From Cheiracanthium punctorium (lineage: Eukaryota > Arthropoda > Arachnida > Araneae > Cheiracanthiidae): 64,000 nucleotides of DNA. This document shows, piece by piece, positions 11,968 to 23,024 of the stretch (positions are counted from its first letter, which is position 1; each line of letters starts with the position of its first letter). The stretch spans positions 372,001 to 436,000 of the forward strand of contig JAWZYV010013271.1 in assembly GCA_038373885.1 (NCBI GenBank). The letters run 5' to 3'. The notes under the pieces are model-generated. The model ran no database searches. It worked only from the letters and a program-made list of their open reading frames with translations, and was not told where the DNA came from. The translations under genes were made by a program, and so were the position numbers.

Positions 11968-12691
11968 TACAGGATATTTCAAAATTCAACCAACAAATTC
12001 AGAGGGATAGAAGGGGAAGACATCAACAGGATGGAAACTTGTCATGGGTCATGGGTCGTAAACCACGTTGAAAAGGTAAAAATCGGCGAGACATGCATGC
12101 AGGCTCTGGATCTAGAGGAGACGAATGGTGGATGTCAGTTGATCACTAGCGCCACGGTGGATATCAGTCGGCCGGTACATGGTTTGTTTATGCATGATGG
12201 TTCCCCTGCATGTTTTACCCTCTTGGTGCATAATCAGTTGGATGTAACATATCCAAGGAGGTAGCTAGACAAATTGCATGGCCTGCGCGTTCGTCAGACC
12301 TCAATCCACCTGACTTTTTTCTATAGAGGTCATCTTAAATCATTCATTTATGCAACGTCTAGACACATCGAAGGATCTCGTATCGAAAGCATACCGGCAT
12401 CTTCGAGGGCGTTCGGGAATCTTTTACGTCGTCGTCGGCTGTCTAATGACGTCATCGGGCGCCACTTCCGACAACTCTTGTAATAATTAATTAAAAAAAT
12501 CTGTATGTAATTATCACTGTATTTCTGTCGTTTCAGCGTGGCGTCTAAACGTGCAAGTGTTTTTCGCGATTTCCCCCCTGTCAACGTGGTTTAGGATTTT
12601 ATGTTCTATGATAACATAGAACATTTTCATCCTTTTCACGCATTCTACCAACCACTCTGAATTCGGCGGTCGAAATTTTGAACATCCTGTA
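11968..12691 (+). mobile_element. TA-flanked Tc1/mariner-like deletion derivative
   Basis: The left terminus 'TACAGGATATTTCAAAATT' (11968-11986) and right terminus 'AATTTTGAACATCCTGTA' (12674-12691) are inverted repeats differing by one substitution and one indel. Each is bounded by TA. The element directly abuts the palindromic element on its left. The 724 bp body carries only the C-terminal part of a transposase (separate entry), so it is an internally deleted, non-autonomous copy. Confidence 0.75.
12031..12483 (+). pseudogene. DDE transposase C-terminal remnant (DUF4817-like)
   Basis: A transposase of the Tc1/mariner/IS630 DDE fold, which would cut and rejoin element ends in the nucleus. 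In one frame 'GLFMHDGSPACF' (12181-12216) matches the family's Q/H-D-G-x-P-A-H-F block with the second catalytic Asp present. After a frameshift, 'IAWPARSSDLNPPDFFL' (from ~12270) carries the conserved W-P-x-R-S-x-D-L-N-P block and the final acidic residue region. A stop and another shift follow, then 'RGHLKSFIYAT', the usual W/R-G-H-L-K-S continuation. The N-terminal DNA-binding half and first catalytic Asp are absent. At least two frameshifts and one in-frame stop make it inactive. It is flanked by the TIRs of its own element. Confidence 0.8.
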
Positions 12692-12779
12692 TAGATGTAT
12701 GCATATATTTTATATATATGGGACGAGATATTGGTTTTCATTTTTGTTCTTTTTTAAGGCTGTAAAAGAAAACTTATGT

Positions 12780-13428
12780 TTTGTCTAAAATCGTGTTATC
12801 GGTGAGTAAGAGGAGAGATATTTCCTACTCTACTCCACCCCCCGTGGTCACAACTTTTTCTTTTTTTTTTTTTTCTTGCCCTCCTCCTCCTAGCAGAGGT
12901 CGAAAATTGTAGGCGGAAGTGGGCCAGCCCTTCTTTCGGGGAGAGTACACTCTTTTACTCAAAGTGGAGGCATCGATTATCGATTTCGAATGGGGCCCCC
13001 ACATTCTAGCACGCTGCGAGGGAATGTAAGGAGAATAAGACGATCCGAAAATCGCATAACGGCCGCTTTCACCGCCCCCTGGCGGATGGGTGCGTTTGCT
13101 GCTCAGTCTCTATGCTTCCGCCAGACGTTGCGATATCTGCGAAGGAAGGTTCTGTGGTTACGACTGACGGGTTGGATAAGAGAGGAAGGAGTGGACTATG
13201 TCAGTTCACTGACAGTGAGCGGAAACCAAACAGAGACTTCCTCGATGATACAAGCGTCCAGAAACAGCAACGGGCAGGGGCAGCTGATCCAGGCCCCCAG
13301 TTCTAAGGGTGGTCCCCCAAAACAAGAAATGACACTTGCTAGTCCATTGCAGAAATGTGTAAAACTTTTTCTACGAATTATACCAGCTAAAACTTGGAAA
13401 ATTCTTCTATAAGGCTGCTGTGCTGTGA
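12780..13428 (+). other. GC-richer stretch with unassigned open frames
   Basis: A 140-codon frame (12990-13412) and an overlapping 64-codon frame (13112-13306) are open here, and base composition is clearly higher in GC than the neighbourhood. The sequences show no motif I recognise, are low-complexity in places, and their starts are not distinguished. It could be a decayed transposon segment or a host exon; I cannot tell which. Confidence 0.3.
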
Positions 13429-13429
13429 T

Positions 13430-13783
13430 TAGCGTTGCCAGGCGTCCGGATAAAGCCGGACATAGTTAGGCTTTTTGATTGCGTGTCCGGCCAAACTTAA
13501 CGGTGTCCGGCTTTTGTTTGGCTTTTTACTGGTGACTTTGGCTGATTAGTAATAAAGTACTTGAACTGATTTGGCTTTCGTTGTTATTTATATTTCATTA
13601 GAATTTAACAAGATTCATGGTAATAATCAAAAAAAGCTTGATTTTACATACAATTTTTTTGTCGTACTTATTAATACTGAGACAAAATCCTCAATATTGT
13701 AGGCTGCCCGGCCTTTTAATCCAAATGTCCGGCCAAACTGGCTGGTCTGTCCGGCTATTTGGTTTGGCGACCTGGCAACCCTA
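13430..13783. mobile_element. hAT-type MITE with perfect 8 bp TSD
   Basis: The left terminus 'TAGCGTTGCCAGGCGTCC' pairs with the right-end complement 'TAGGGTTGCCAGGTCGCC'. The 8 bp GCTGTGAT is duplicated exactly at 13422-13429 and 13784-13791. Subterminal 'GTCCGGC' and 'GCCGGAC' words repeat many times, a pattern seen in hAT transposase-binding subterminal regions. The length of 354 bp leaves no coding capacity. Confidence 0.85.
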
Positions 13784-14244
13784 GCTGTGATAGCTAGTTA
13801 GCTTTTTTTTTTTTTTTTTTTAAGAACACCATTTAAGAGTTGTTTTATTAATGTATATGGCACTGCAAAAAGAAGAGCTATCCAAAACTTTGCATATTGC
13901 CTTTCATTTCCGAATTAATAGCTTAAATAAAATTAAAAATTAAAAAAAAAAGCAGGGCTTTATTCTGGGGTCAGCGTTTTTAAATCGCAAAGGGAATCAA
14001 TGTCATTTTCAGTGTCACGATCTCAAAATTTCATTAAAAACTCCATGCAATTTAAAACTTGTGATATCACAATGACGTGGGTTTTTATGGATTCGGCACT
14101 CTCTGTTTCTGCATTACGATTGTCTGGGAATACCCCTATTAGTGTGTAAAAATTCAAATAGCTTTCGTCACCTAAGTGGTGGCACTATGAAGCAGCGATG
14201 TTAATCGGTTCAACTTAAAGCATAGTGAATAATGATCTTATGTA

Positions 14245-14392
14245 GTTAAATAAAATAATTAAAACTTTGTAAATAAACACACACTTGTAATGCCATGGAC
14301 GACCGCTACAGATGAAGATCGAAACACGTGCGTGTTGCATGGCAAGTAACTTTTGTGTGTGTTATTTTATAAAGTTTTAATTATTTTATCTT
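14245..14392. repeat. Fold-back repeat around 'AATTAAAACTTTRTAAA'
   Basis: The left arm 14249-14305 and right arm 14336-14388 are inverted: 'ATAAAATAATTAAAACTTT' then 'AACACACAC' and 'GCCATG', versus the complement of 'CATGGCAAG', 'GTGTGTGTTATTTTATAA', 'AGTTTTAATTATTTTATC'. The loop holds 'CGAAACACGTGCGTGTT'. The right-arm motif also occurs around 39600-39670, so this is an interspersed family. Confidence 0.6.
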
Positions 14393-14910
14393 TTAAACAC
14401 CAGTTTTTTTTTTTAGTGTTTTTTGTTATTTTTATGTATAGTATTTGTGCATTGGATAGAAGGAGGCCTCATGAAAAATGTCCGCCTCACGCTGGCTTTC
14501 TTGAGCTCAATGATAAATGCCAAAAGCTTGGTCATTTCTTGAGCTGAATGCTTGTGAAACACGCCACCTAGTGAACATTTTTTTAAACTAAACTTTTTTA
14601 AAACTCCCTTGAGTGCATCTCGTGTACAGTCCATATACCAAAGTCGGAGGCAATTTTCTCACCCGTTCGAGCTCCAATATTTTATTTACAGGTGAAGTTT
14701 AATTATTACCACACTGTATATTAGGTATCTAAATATGTGACTTGTATTTTATGTTAATCCGATAATTAAAATTTTCTCTGTAGTAACTACTACTTTTGTC
14801 GAGTTTTCATGTCTAAAGGGGCTAATTCTAAAAATATATATCTCGAGAACGGGCTGACAAGGGCAAATGACTTATGTGTCAACAACGTACGTTTTGAAGA
14901 GCTGAATAAA

Positions 14911-15137
14911 CTGCTCAATATTGAATTGATGCAGCCGTTGCCATCGGTGGATTTAACTAACGGCAACATGGCGGTCGAGCGAATAGTCGATCGCGTTCCA
15001 CATAGCTAGCTGTATCAAACAAGTTCTTCAGTTGTGTTGCACGAGATCGGCGATTCGTTCGACTGCTTTGTTGATGGTACTTAGGTCGAGCGATGGCAAC
15101 GGTTGTACTTTTTGAGCGTTGGGGGCCCCTGGAACAG
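14911..15137. repeat. Diverged copy of the TTAA fold-back family
   Basis: The left arm carries 'GCAGCCGTTGCCATCG' and 'AACATGGCGGTCGAGCG'. The right arm carries the inverted 'TCGAGCGATGGCAACGG' and 'TTTTTGAGCGTTGGGG'. These match the fold-back arms at 33076-33143 and 33234-33301, with many substitutions and without visible TTAA termini. Oldest-looking copy in the window. Confidence 0.6.
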
Positions 15138-15139
15138 TC

Positions 15140-16420
15140 TATTGCTCCCGTTATTCAGTTGTTCTTCTATATCCGAGGTATGGAAGTCGAAAGAGGGCAT
15201 CACACCAATGGAATTTTTAAAGGGGCATCGGTGGACGTGGAACAACTGGAAATTGAAAGCCGAAATAGTAGAGACTGACCACAAATGTGCTTGAATGTAC
15301 TGGACAGAATGTTCGAGAATGTTGTAGACTGTTCCTCTAAAGGGAAACAGATGGAATATCTGAATATCAAGTTAAATATATTCTGCAAAACGTTTGAAAA
15401 TGCTATAGAATGCTCTAAGATCTTTGAAAATGTTCTATAATGTCCCAGGAGGTTTTGGACATTCGAAGTCAATTTAGAACCGTTTTCGCGGCAGTGTTGC
15501 CAGGTTCTGAGACATCTCCCCCTAAAAGTGACCGAATTTTCCTCCAAAATTTTAAACTTCCCCCAAAATGTTAAAAACTTATTTCGTATAATAAACTGAA
15601 TATTTGAAAAGAAAAATGCTTACTTTGCTTCCTAGTAATATATTTTTTTTATAATTTGTACTTCGAATTCCTGAAATATCTCAAAAGAGTGATTAAAGTA
15701 CGCATTTAAAAAAGCACATAGAATCTTAATTAAAATATAAAACGCCATATGATACTGTGATCATGGTATAAAATCCTTTTCAGAAAAAATGCATAACATT
15801 TACGTTCACATTTCGTTTTAGCAATATGATAAGTTTTTCTAAGGCCCTTAGAGATTTGAGTTCCTTTTAGTTCTGTAACAGCCAACAGTCTTCCCCCTAT
15901 TTTGTAAGTTTCTCTAATTAAATTGAACCGACAGCGATTTTTTTTCTTTCTGTCTATCTGTATTTTTAAAACTAAGTTTAGAATACATATTTTAGAGATT
16001 GCTTCATATTAAATGAAACATTTCCATGCAGTTCATAGCAGAAAAAAAATTAATTATACTCCACCCAGTATTGAAGGGCTGACAGCTTTCAGCCTCACAA
16101 CCTGACAGATAATAATTTTGCAGCAAAGACAGCTTTGTAAGTGGATTTCACTCTGAGTTTTGTGCCATGTCCACCATCGCGGATCTTTACTCTATTAGAT
16201 GCGGGACAGAGATCCGAAAATACCAAAATCTGTAAAAGTCTCCCCCAGTTTTTATGTATTGCATTGTAGATAAAAGTGTCCATTTAAGATGACAGGTAAA
16301 GGTCAAAGCTATATTCTAATAAAAAGTTTAGGTTCATAACTTTTCAAATTTTTCGGTAAGCTACACTTTATTATTAGTTTTATTCTTTTATTTTTATTAT
16401 TATTTTCATTATATTATTTA
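15140..16420. other. Unassigned stretch
   Basis: No gene recognised. One-sided strings such as 'GTGTTGCCAGGTTCTG' (15494) resemble hAT-type ends seen elsewhere, but no partner is found. Short frames at 15200-15547 and 16095-16283 have no motifs. Confidence 0.35.
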
Positions 16421-17498
16421 CTAGCTGAAGTACCCGTTCTTCGCACGGGAATGAATGGACTTTTTGATATTACGATTTGTGGTGATTACTATTCATTGTA
16501 ATAAACAGATATAGCAAAGTGGATATCGCGTTATATTGTGTCCAATAATCATGCATACCGAATTGCAAGGCAATCGTTTGTACGGTGCAGAAGAGTATGC
16601 GGCGTAGCGCAATCTAGTGGCGAGTTTTAGCAGAACGGATACGGCGAAAATATTTTTCGCATTCAGATATCGATGTATACGAATTTTCATGACTATCGGC
16701 TGGACAGTCCTGAAGTTCATGTGTTGACGCGACATCTAGTGGCAAGTTATAGGAAAATGGATAGCGCCAAACTCTTCCCCGTGTTCAAATATCTATGTAT
16801 ACCTATTTTCATAGCGATTATTTGCACAGTCAAGAAGTGATACACTGCAGGGCCATCTAGTGGTTCAATAAAGTAATGATTTGCTACAGCGCCGTCAAGT
16901 GGCGAGTTTTAGCAAAATGGATAACGCCAAAATATTCTCATTGTTCAAATAGCTATGTATACTGATTTACATAGCGACCGTTTGAATGGTCAAGAATTTG
17001 GCCTGCTGCAGCGTCATCTAGTGGCGAGTTAAAATAATAATGCATTGCAGTGTCATCTAGTGGTGAGTAACATCAAAAGGAACGCAGTTAGAATATATTC
17101 TTCGTGCTCAAATGTGTAAGTATAAAAAATTTTATGCTGGTCGTTCGAACGGTATAGAAGTTGATGCTTTGCAGCGCCATTTAGCGGCAAGTTACAGCAA
17201 AATGGATAGTGAAAAATATTCTCCGTGTTCTAATATTCGCGTGTACCAAATTTCATCGAAATCGGTTGGACAATATTCGCATAGCAAACGGCTAAACGGA
17301 ATAGAATTCAACGTTGTGCTGCGGCACCAAGTGGCAAGTTAAGGAAAACGGATAGCATAAAAACCTTCTCCATCATAAAAGACTTAGGTGAACCAAATTT
17401 CATCGTGCAACGGTGCTCAACGGTGCTGGAGTTTTTCAACCTCATAAACACATACCAACATTCATTTTTATCTATAACCAGTGTTATTATATATACCA
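16421..17498 (-). mobile_element. Non-autonomous Helitron-like element, 3' end defined
   Basis: Read on the minus strand, the element ends with a short hairpin (CCCGT/ACGGG at 16433-16449), then 'TACTTCAGCTAG' and an external T. This is the diagnostic Helitron 3' terminus: hairpin about 10 nt before a CTRR end, insertion before T. The same ending occurs at 43739-43765. Internally it carries an array of 'CATCTAGTGGC' units. The 5' end is inferred near a 'TATATATAATAAC' string on the minus strand and is uncertain. No Rep/helicase coding sequence is present. Confidence 0.65.
16600..17345 (-). repeat. Degenerate tandem array with 'CATCTAGTGGCGAGTT' core
   Basis: Near-identical cores such as 'CATCTAGTGGCGAGTT', 'CATCTAGTGGCAAGTT', 'CATTTAGCGGCAAGTT' and 'ACCAAGTGGCAAGTT' recur at roughly 35-165 bp spacing (about 16612, 16735, 16852, 17020, 17055, 17175 and 17327). 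Each is followed by 'AGCAAAAYGGATA' and 'TTCAAATA' blocks. The array lies inside the Helitron-like element and looks like expansion of an internal module. Confidence 0.7.
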
Positions 17499-17499
17499 G

Positions 17500-18205
17500 T
17501 CTCAAATAAAATCCAGTTTTAAATCTAAGCCTCGTCAAAGTGCCAACATACGCCATTTTGCAAGAGTTTTTTCAGGGAATCATTCGAAGCATTGACTTAG
17601 CAGCAATCAAAATGGGAAATAGTTCGACCGCCAGGCATTTATTTAAAAAGTGGAATCCCTTAATACAGCCGATTTTTTTTAAATTATCAACTATAATGTG
17701 TTTTATTCATCGTTACTAAGATGTACTAAATGAGAAGATTTCAATTTTCTGAAATTTGGCGGAATTCCCCCAACTTAAATCAATGTATTCAATTGGCGAG
17801 AATTCTGAAGTTAGATCGCTTGAAATCCCTTAATAACTGCATTATTTCTTCACGGATCATTAAACTTTAACGCTGTATTCTAATAAAACCTTTGCACTTG
17901 TTTTCAAAAATCTATTTCCTTAAGCTCTCAATAAATTGCGCCAAGCCGAAAACTGGGCAAACCGCTAGAGCTCACTTACTCAAAATCCATATTTCAGCCA
18001 TTTTATTTTTTCGCCAAACTAAAAAAATTTACACATTAGCCTCGGAAATCTTCAATTCTTATTGTTTTGCGTGTAAAGCATTACATTCCTGCTCTGATTT
18101 CCCATGCACACGATATTATAATTTAAAAAAAAATAGCCTTACGAATATTAACTAACAAAAAAAAAATCATTATTATTCTTTTATTTTTACTTTGAGAATT
18201 TAAAA
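17500..18205. other. Unassigned AT-rich stretch
   Basis: No gene recognised. An 87-codon frame at 17892-18155 has no motif and is low-complexity in composition. Confidence 0.35.
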
Positions 18206-18689
18206 CATTTTATTCGGCAAAATCGCCACACATGGCAACCACGATCCTTATTTCACACTTTTTTCACTACATTGGTTACAATTACGGAAAGATTTTTGCG
18301 TGAAGAACATAAAAAATCTCTTAAATTCCGGGAACAGGTGGACTTTCAAAGTTTTAAAGTGGACTACAATTTATTCTATATTATTTTACATATCTGTGCT
18401 AAATTTCAGGCCGATAGGTCTATTTTTGTGGATTTGTATACGAACGACATTTTATTCGGCAAAATCGCCACACATGGCAACCACGATCCTTATTTCACAC
18501 TTTTTTCACTACAGGGGTTACAATTACGGAAAGATTTTTGCGTGAAGAGCATAAAAAAATCTCTTAAATTCCGGGAACTGGTGGACTTTCAAAGTTTTAA
18601 AGTGGACAGTAGTTTATTCTATATTATTTTACACATCTGTGCTAAATTTCAGGCCGATAGGTCCATTTTTGTGGATTTGTATACGAATC
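18206..18689 (+). repeat. Two tandem 242 bp units
   Basis: 'CATTTTATTCGGCAAAATCG' starts at 18206 and again at 18448. The units are almost identical to their ends at 'TTGTGGATTTGTATACGAA'. The duplication creates a 179-codon open frame (18272-18811) that encodes the same peptide segment twice; this is a consequence of the repeat, not evidence for a gene. High identity implies a recent duplication. Confidence 0.85.
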
Positions 18690-18726
18690 AAATCCACAAA
18701 CAAACAAACAAACAAACAAACAAACA
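18690..18726 (+). repeat. (CAAA)n microsatellite
   Basis: Uninterrupted CAAA/ACAA repeats immediately follow the tandem 242 bp units. Confidence 0.9.
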
Positions 18727-19859
18727 GAATTTCATTTTTATTTATAAGATTATTTCTCTTTTAACTACATTTTGTTACTTCCATTTCTATGATGGCAATA
18801 CCTTATTTTGAAATCTAGTAGCGGCATCATCATTAGACTTTTCCTCCATGTTTGGGTCATTTCACGTTTTTCTCAATAACGGTTGTCATGCCCTGAGTTG
18901 ACTATCATGACTCTTTTTGCCGTGTAACCGACAGAAACCTTGCTATTTTTGTTTCTTTGTATATTGTAATTATCTAGTGGTGGTTTTTGATGATAGAACT
19001 AGTAATTGAAATATCCATTTAGATCTCATATGGTTTCAGTGGAAATATTATGACCAGCGATACCATTTTGGAAATTTCTTGCTACTTTTTTTGAAGTAAA
19101 ACTTCTTTAGTCGCGACTAGGGGGGTAACTCAGATTTTTTTTCTGACGGAAGTAACGCTCAGTAAAGGAAGTGACGTATATGTCATATACTCCACGGCAA
19201 GCGCGCCTGAAAAAGAAGAATCACGTAAGAAAATCCTACATTTTCGACCGCTCGCTCCTTTCGCGGACTTCACTGTTGAAAATGCATTATCAATACTATC
19301 ATTATTTAGTTTTTCTTGAGATGGCAACGTTATCCGCAAAATATGTATTTAAATATCTCGTTTTGCCGATGGCAACTAGTTGTAAAATTCTATACTCTCT
19401 GAGGAGTTTGTGAAGATTTCCTTTGGGAAATAACTTTTGAATTAAATTGTTTTTAAGAGGTCTAACGTTTATTTTCTTGATTGTGTATCGTTAGATTGTG
19501 GCTAGTACTTACTTTCAGACACAGAATTATTACTGCCGTGGTGGTATTTGATGAACATACAAATGCCAAACGCGTTTTAAAATAAACGACTTGGTGCAGT
19601 GATTAATATTTGGCGTCCGCTTACTAGAAAGCTGGGTTAGTATTTTGACTAACTCTTGATACGCTTTAACATTCATCGTGTAAAAATACGGGGAACCTGT
19701 TAGGGAAAGAAACGGCGATTTCTCGCCATTTCTTTGAGACATCAATCTTTATTTATATATCAATAAGCGTTTTGAAGGTACATCCAACATAATATTTTAC
19801 ATGTAATCCCAACCTCACAGGAGGTTGTCGATAATCCTTATTTTTAGATGAATAATATA

Positions 19860-20835
19860 CAAGGTTTTGGAAAAGCACAAAGAAATGGAACCTGTCTGCA
19901 ATCGAACCGGAAAAGTAGTTGGAAACGTCAGTTTAAGAACACTTTTCCTGGATTCTAACCCAACTTCAAGACAGAACAACGGTTTAAGAACAAGGAGATG
20001 GAACACCACAATTAAAGGGACAGTGGCTGCCAATGTACCTAAACAGCAGAGGGAAATTTTCGTTTAAGAACACTGCTGGAGGATCATACTTCGATCCCAC
20101 GAAGGTAAATTTATAGGAGGGGACACTTCGCTTAGAAAGTTGGATAACGCCGTTGTTGCAAACAGATGGCGCTACGCACACTGGGTAACTGCGCATCTCA
20201 GGTTGTTTATATTTCCATCGAGGCGAAGTAAATGGAGATCGTTGAATTATCAAAACTTCAAAAAATTAAATGCATAGACTTATGAGCATGATATATAGTA
20301 TTTACTGGTTTCAGACGTGTTTTAATTACATAAATGTCTTATAATACTATTTCGTAGTGAATATAGGCAATAGTTTCGAAGCGAAGTGATATTATTATTT
20401 GTCAAATGCCAGTTGCATTGGCCGTTAGGCCATTAAACTCTTAAATATTATGTATGTCGTGTCTGTTATTATTTTAACCAAAAGATGTATTTTAAGAAAT
20501 GTTAGTACGTAAGAAACGGACCCTGGCTATCAATCCCAATCAAAGACAGAACCTGTAGTTTAAACACATGGATACAGAATAATAATTCAAAACCTACTAG
20601 CAGACAAAATCAACGCTTAAGAACACTGTGATAGAAAAACGCAACAAAAATTACACTACCTGCATTCGAGCCCCACAAACAGAGGAAAACATCAAGTAAA
20701 GAACACAGTTAAAGTATAATACTAGACTACGGACATCCCCCCCCCCCATTAGACCCAACCTTCAGACGGAACAATGGTATACGAAAACAGTTAAAGAATA
20801 ATACTACAACATGGACACTTCCTGGATTCTAAGTA
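19860..20835. repeat. Degenerate minisatellite with repeated 'TTTAAGAACA' and 'GGATTCTAACCC' words
   Basis: Repeated words include 'GTTTAAGAACA' (19929, 19981, 20062 and a variant near 20610), 'AGACAGAAC' and 'CTGGATTCTAACCC'/'CTGCATTCGAGCCCC'. Spacing is roughly 50-80 bp. The second word on the minus strand resembles a Pol III box B (GGTTCGAATCC), so the unit may be tRNA-derived. An unrelated interval (20100-20510) separates two blocks. Confidence 0.5.
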
Positions 20836-20852
20836 ATTATCATGAATGACCG

Positions 20853-21122
20853 ATGATTCTTACTGGAGATTTTAATGTTAATTTTCGCTCTCAAGAATCT
20901 CAGCCGTCAGTTGATTTTTTAAAAGAAAAATTTGATCTAACTATGAATACTTCTCGAGTTCAATCAACAACGCGTTTCGGTACAACGTTAGATGCTGTAT
21001 TTTCAAGAAAGTTAGCAAATTTGGAGAGTAAAATTTATGTTTCACAGTATAGTTAACACAAACCTATAATTTCATACACAAAATATTATGATGACATTCA
21101 AGTTCCTATTTCCAATGAATAA
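20853..21122 (+). pseudogene. EEP-type endonuclease fragment (Helitron/PIF1-associated style)
   Basis: This is the C-terminal half of an endonuclease/exonuclease/phosphatase-fold domain. 'LTGDFNVNF' at the start carries the G-D-F-N catalytic motif. 'TTRFGTTLDAVF' matches the T/S-x-I/L-D-x-V/F motif. After a stop at 21054-21056 the same frame continues 'HKPIIS', the usual position of the terminal catalytic His (S-x-H-K/R-P), and ends at 21120-21122. The domain's N-terminal half is missing, and no helicase sequence adjoins. Such EEP domains accompany Helitrons or non-LTR elements in arthropods; the spacing of motifs fits the Helitron-associated type, which is an inference. The gene is inactive because of truncation and the internal stop. 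Confidence 0.7.
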
Positions 21123-21352
21123 TATGAATATAACATTCATATAATCTTTGTAAAGTACATGAATAATAAATATAATTAAATTATAATATGATATTTATTT
21201 TAAGTTTAATCATTTCAGTGATATTTATCGTAAACGTCAAAGAAGTTTTACTTCAATCGCGCGTAAAGATTACACACACACACTTTTTTTTCCTCGAATT
21301 GGTTATTGTTTGGATATCTATATTACGCAAGCTTAACTGTTTTACATTATAT

Positions 21353-21530
21353 TGATGACTATGCCATTTTATCTCTCACCCCTTTATTGAAAATTGTCCG
21401 AAAAATGTGTCCCAAAAAAGCGACATAAAAATGCGGCATAATTTTATAATTTTACATGTATTTAAATACTATTAGTCCACAACACCTTTAATCTATTGTT
21501 ACAATATTTCGTAAGCTGTTTTTTTTTTAT
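21353..21530 (+). repeat. Repeat C, partial copy
   Basis: Collinear with the left part of 37401-37748: 'TGACTATGYCATTTTATCTC', then 'GTGTCCCAAAAA', 'GCGACATAAAAA', 'TTACATGTATTTAAATAC', 'CTTTAATCTATTGTTACAA' and 'ATTTCGTARGCTGT'. The right terminus is missing. Confidence 0.75.
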
Positions 21531-21544
21531 GAACGAGAATAATT

Positions 21545-21664
21545 TTTCCTTGGCGGAATATTGTTTCCGACCTTATTTTGAACATTTTTTCAATTTACAC
21601 TGCCCGATTATCTCTAATAGATAAAGAATTAAAGCCGGCTACCACCTTCTTGGGATACCCTGTA
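21545..21664 (-). repeat. Tc/mariner-like MITE terminus 'TACAGGGTRTCC', copy 2
   Basis: On the minus strand it starts 'TACAGGGTATCCCAAGAAG' and continues with 'TTTATCTATTAGAGATAA', 'TTGAAAAAATGTTCAAAATA' and 'AGGTCGG'. These match 6774 onward and 42636 leftward. Confidence 0.6.
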
Positions 21665-21781
21665 TATACACACACACACACACAGGATAATAAAAGAAAG
21701 AAGTGCATGTAAAAATGAATGGGAAAATGTGATAATAAATTATCGCCTTTGCACATTATAAAATTGCCATAACGCATATTT

Positions 21782-22460
21782 ACTTTCCGAACATGTACCA
21801 TGTAAGGAAAGTATTGTAATCATGAAAAAATTCGACTTCGAGATTTTGGTGTATTGACACGTTTTGAGGTCTTCGGAATTCATTTATGCTATTTTTAAGA
21901 GATGTATGTATGTATGTATGTGTGTGTATGTGTGTGTGTGTGTGTGTTTGTGTGTGTGTGAGTGAACACGTTGGCTCCTAAACGGGCATACGATTGAGCT
22001 CAAATTGGGTATATATATTATAAACCACCGTCGCAAGACCGGTATTGATTTTGGTGTATATTGGACTTATAGTTTTTTCTACAGGGCTACGACAAAGATT
22101 TCTTTTACATTATGGCCTATGGGAGAAAATTCTTGAAAGTGCGCTAGCGTTTAAACGATACATACGATTGAGCTCAAATTGGATATACATGTTATAAACC
22201 ACCATCGTAAGACCGTTATTGATTTTGATGTCTATAGGGCTGATAGGTTTTCTACTGGGCTCCGACAAATATTTCTTTTACATTATGGCATATGGGAAGA
22301 AATTCTTGAAAGTGCGCTTGCGTTTAAACGGCGCATTCGATTGAGCTTCAACTGGGTATATATGTTTGAAGTATTCATCGATTAAAATTGATTTAAATGC
22401 TTGGTAATGTTCTTAATCGTAAGTGTTCGGAAAGTTGAGTGGAGTCACTCCAGATTTTTT
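21782..22460 (+). repeat. Repeat A copy 1 (TIR 'ACTTTCCGAACA'), two internal units
   Basis: Begins with the partial palindrome 'ACTTTCCGAACATG...CATGTAAGGAAAGT' and ends with 'GTGTTCGGAAAGT' plus 'GGAGTCACTCCAGATTTTTT'. The terminal 'ACTTTCCGAACA' is therefore inverted at both ends. A (TATG)n/(TG)n microsatellite (21903-21960) lies inside. This copy holds two tandem ~170 bp units containing 'GAGCTCAAATTGG' and 'ATAAACCACC'. The second unit keeps a 68-codon frame also open in copies 2 and 3. Confidence 0.8.
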
Positions 22461-23024
22461 CTTAATTGAAAACATGAAGCATCTCGGTTTGTTGATGTAA
22501 GTATATGCAGGTTTCAGGGTCCCCCCCCAAAACCTTTCAATTTTCCCCTTAAAAGAAAAACCCTGTAGGGTAGAAATCCCCTCTGAATTTGAGGGGAAAT
22601 CCCCATTCTGGCAACACTGTTTTCGCTTACGAAATGCTTGAACCACCCCATATCTCTTTGTCGTCATCGGGATCGATCGAGTTGTCATCCTCGGAAAGTG
22701 CACGCTTATAACTCTCTCTTCGACCGAGTCGTTTAAAAATCGAATTCCTGAACCGATTTTTTATTTGTCACCTTTTTTTCTTACGATTTTTTTTTTTTTT
22801 TTCGAAAACTAATCGAAATTTCTCTTAAACATTTTAAAAACACTTCGATTTCGAGAGAAAAAGTAAATTTCTCGAAATAATGTTTTGTCTTTATGTAATG
22901 TCTGTATGTTCTTAGAAAAACTTTATGTTAAATAAAAAAAAGAAAGTAACCCATCTTCCCCACTCGAACGACGGGAACACTCAGCTATGGCCGGCCCGCT
23001 AAAATATGATAAACGGAGAGATAT
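22460..23024. other. Unassigned stretch
   Basis: No gene recognised. 'ATTCTGGCAACACTG' at 22606-22620 resembles a one-sided hAT-type terminus. Confidence 0.3.

Noticed and set aside
12990..13412. 140-codon frame as a host gene
   Set aside because: No motif, an overlapping alternative frame, and no splice or promoter support; kept only as an unassigned GC-rich stretch.
18272..18811. Longest open frame (179 codons) as a gene
   Set aside because: The frame is produced by a 242 bp tandem duplication and a CAAA microsatellite; the peptide repeats itself and matches no family.
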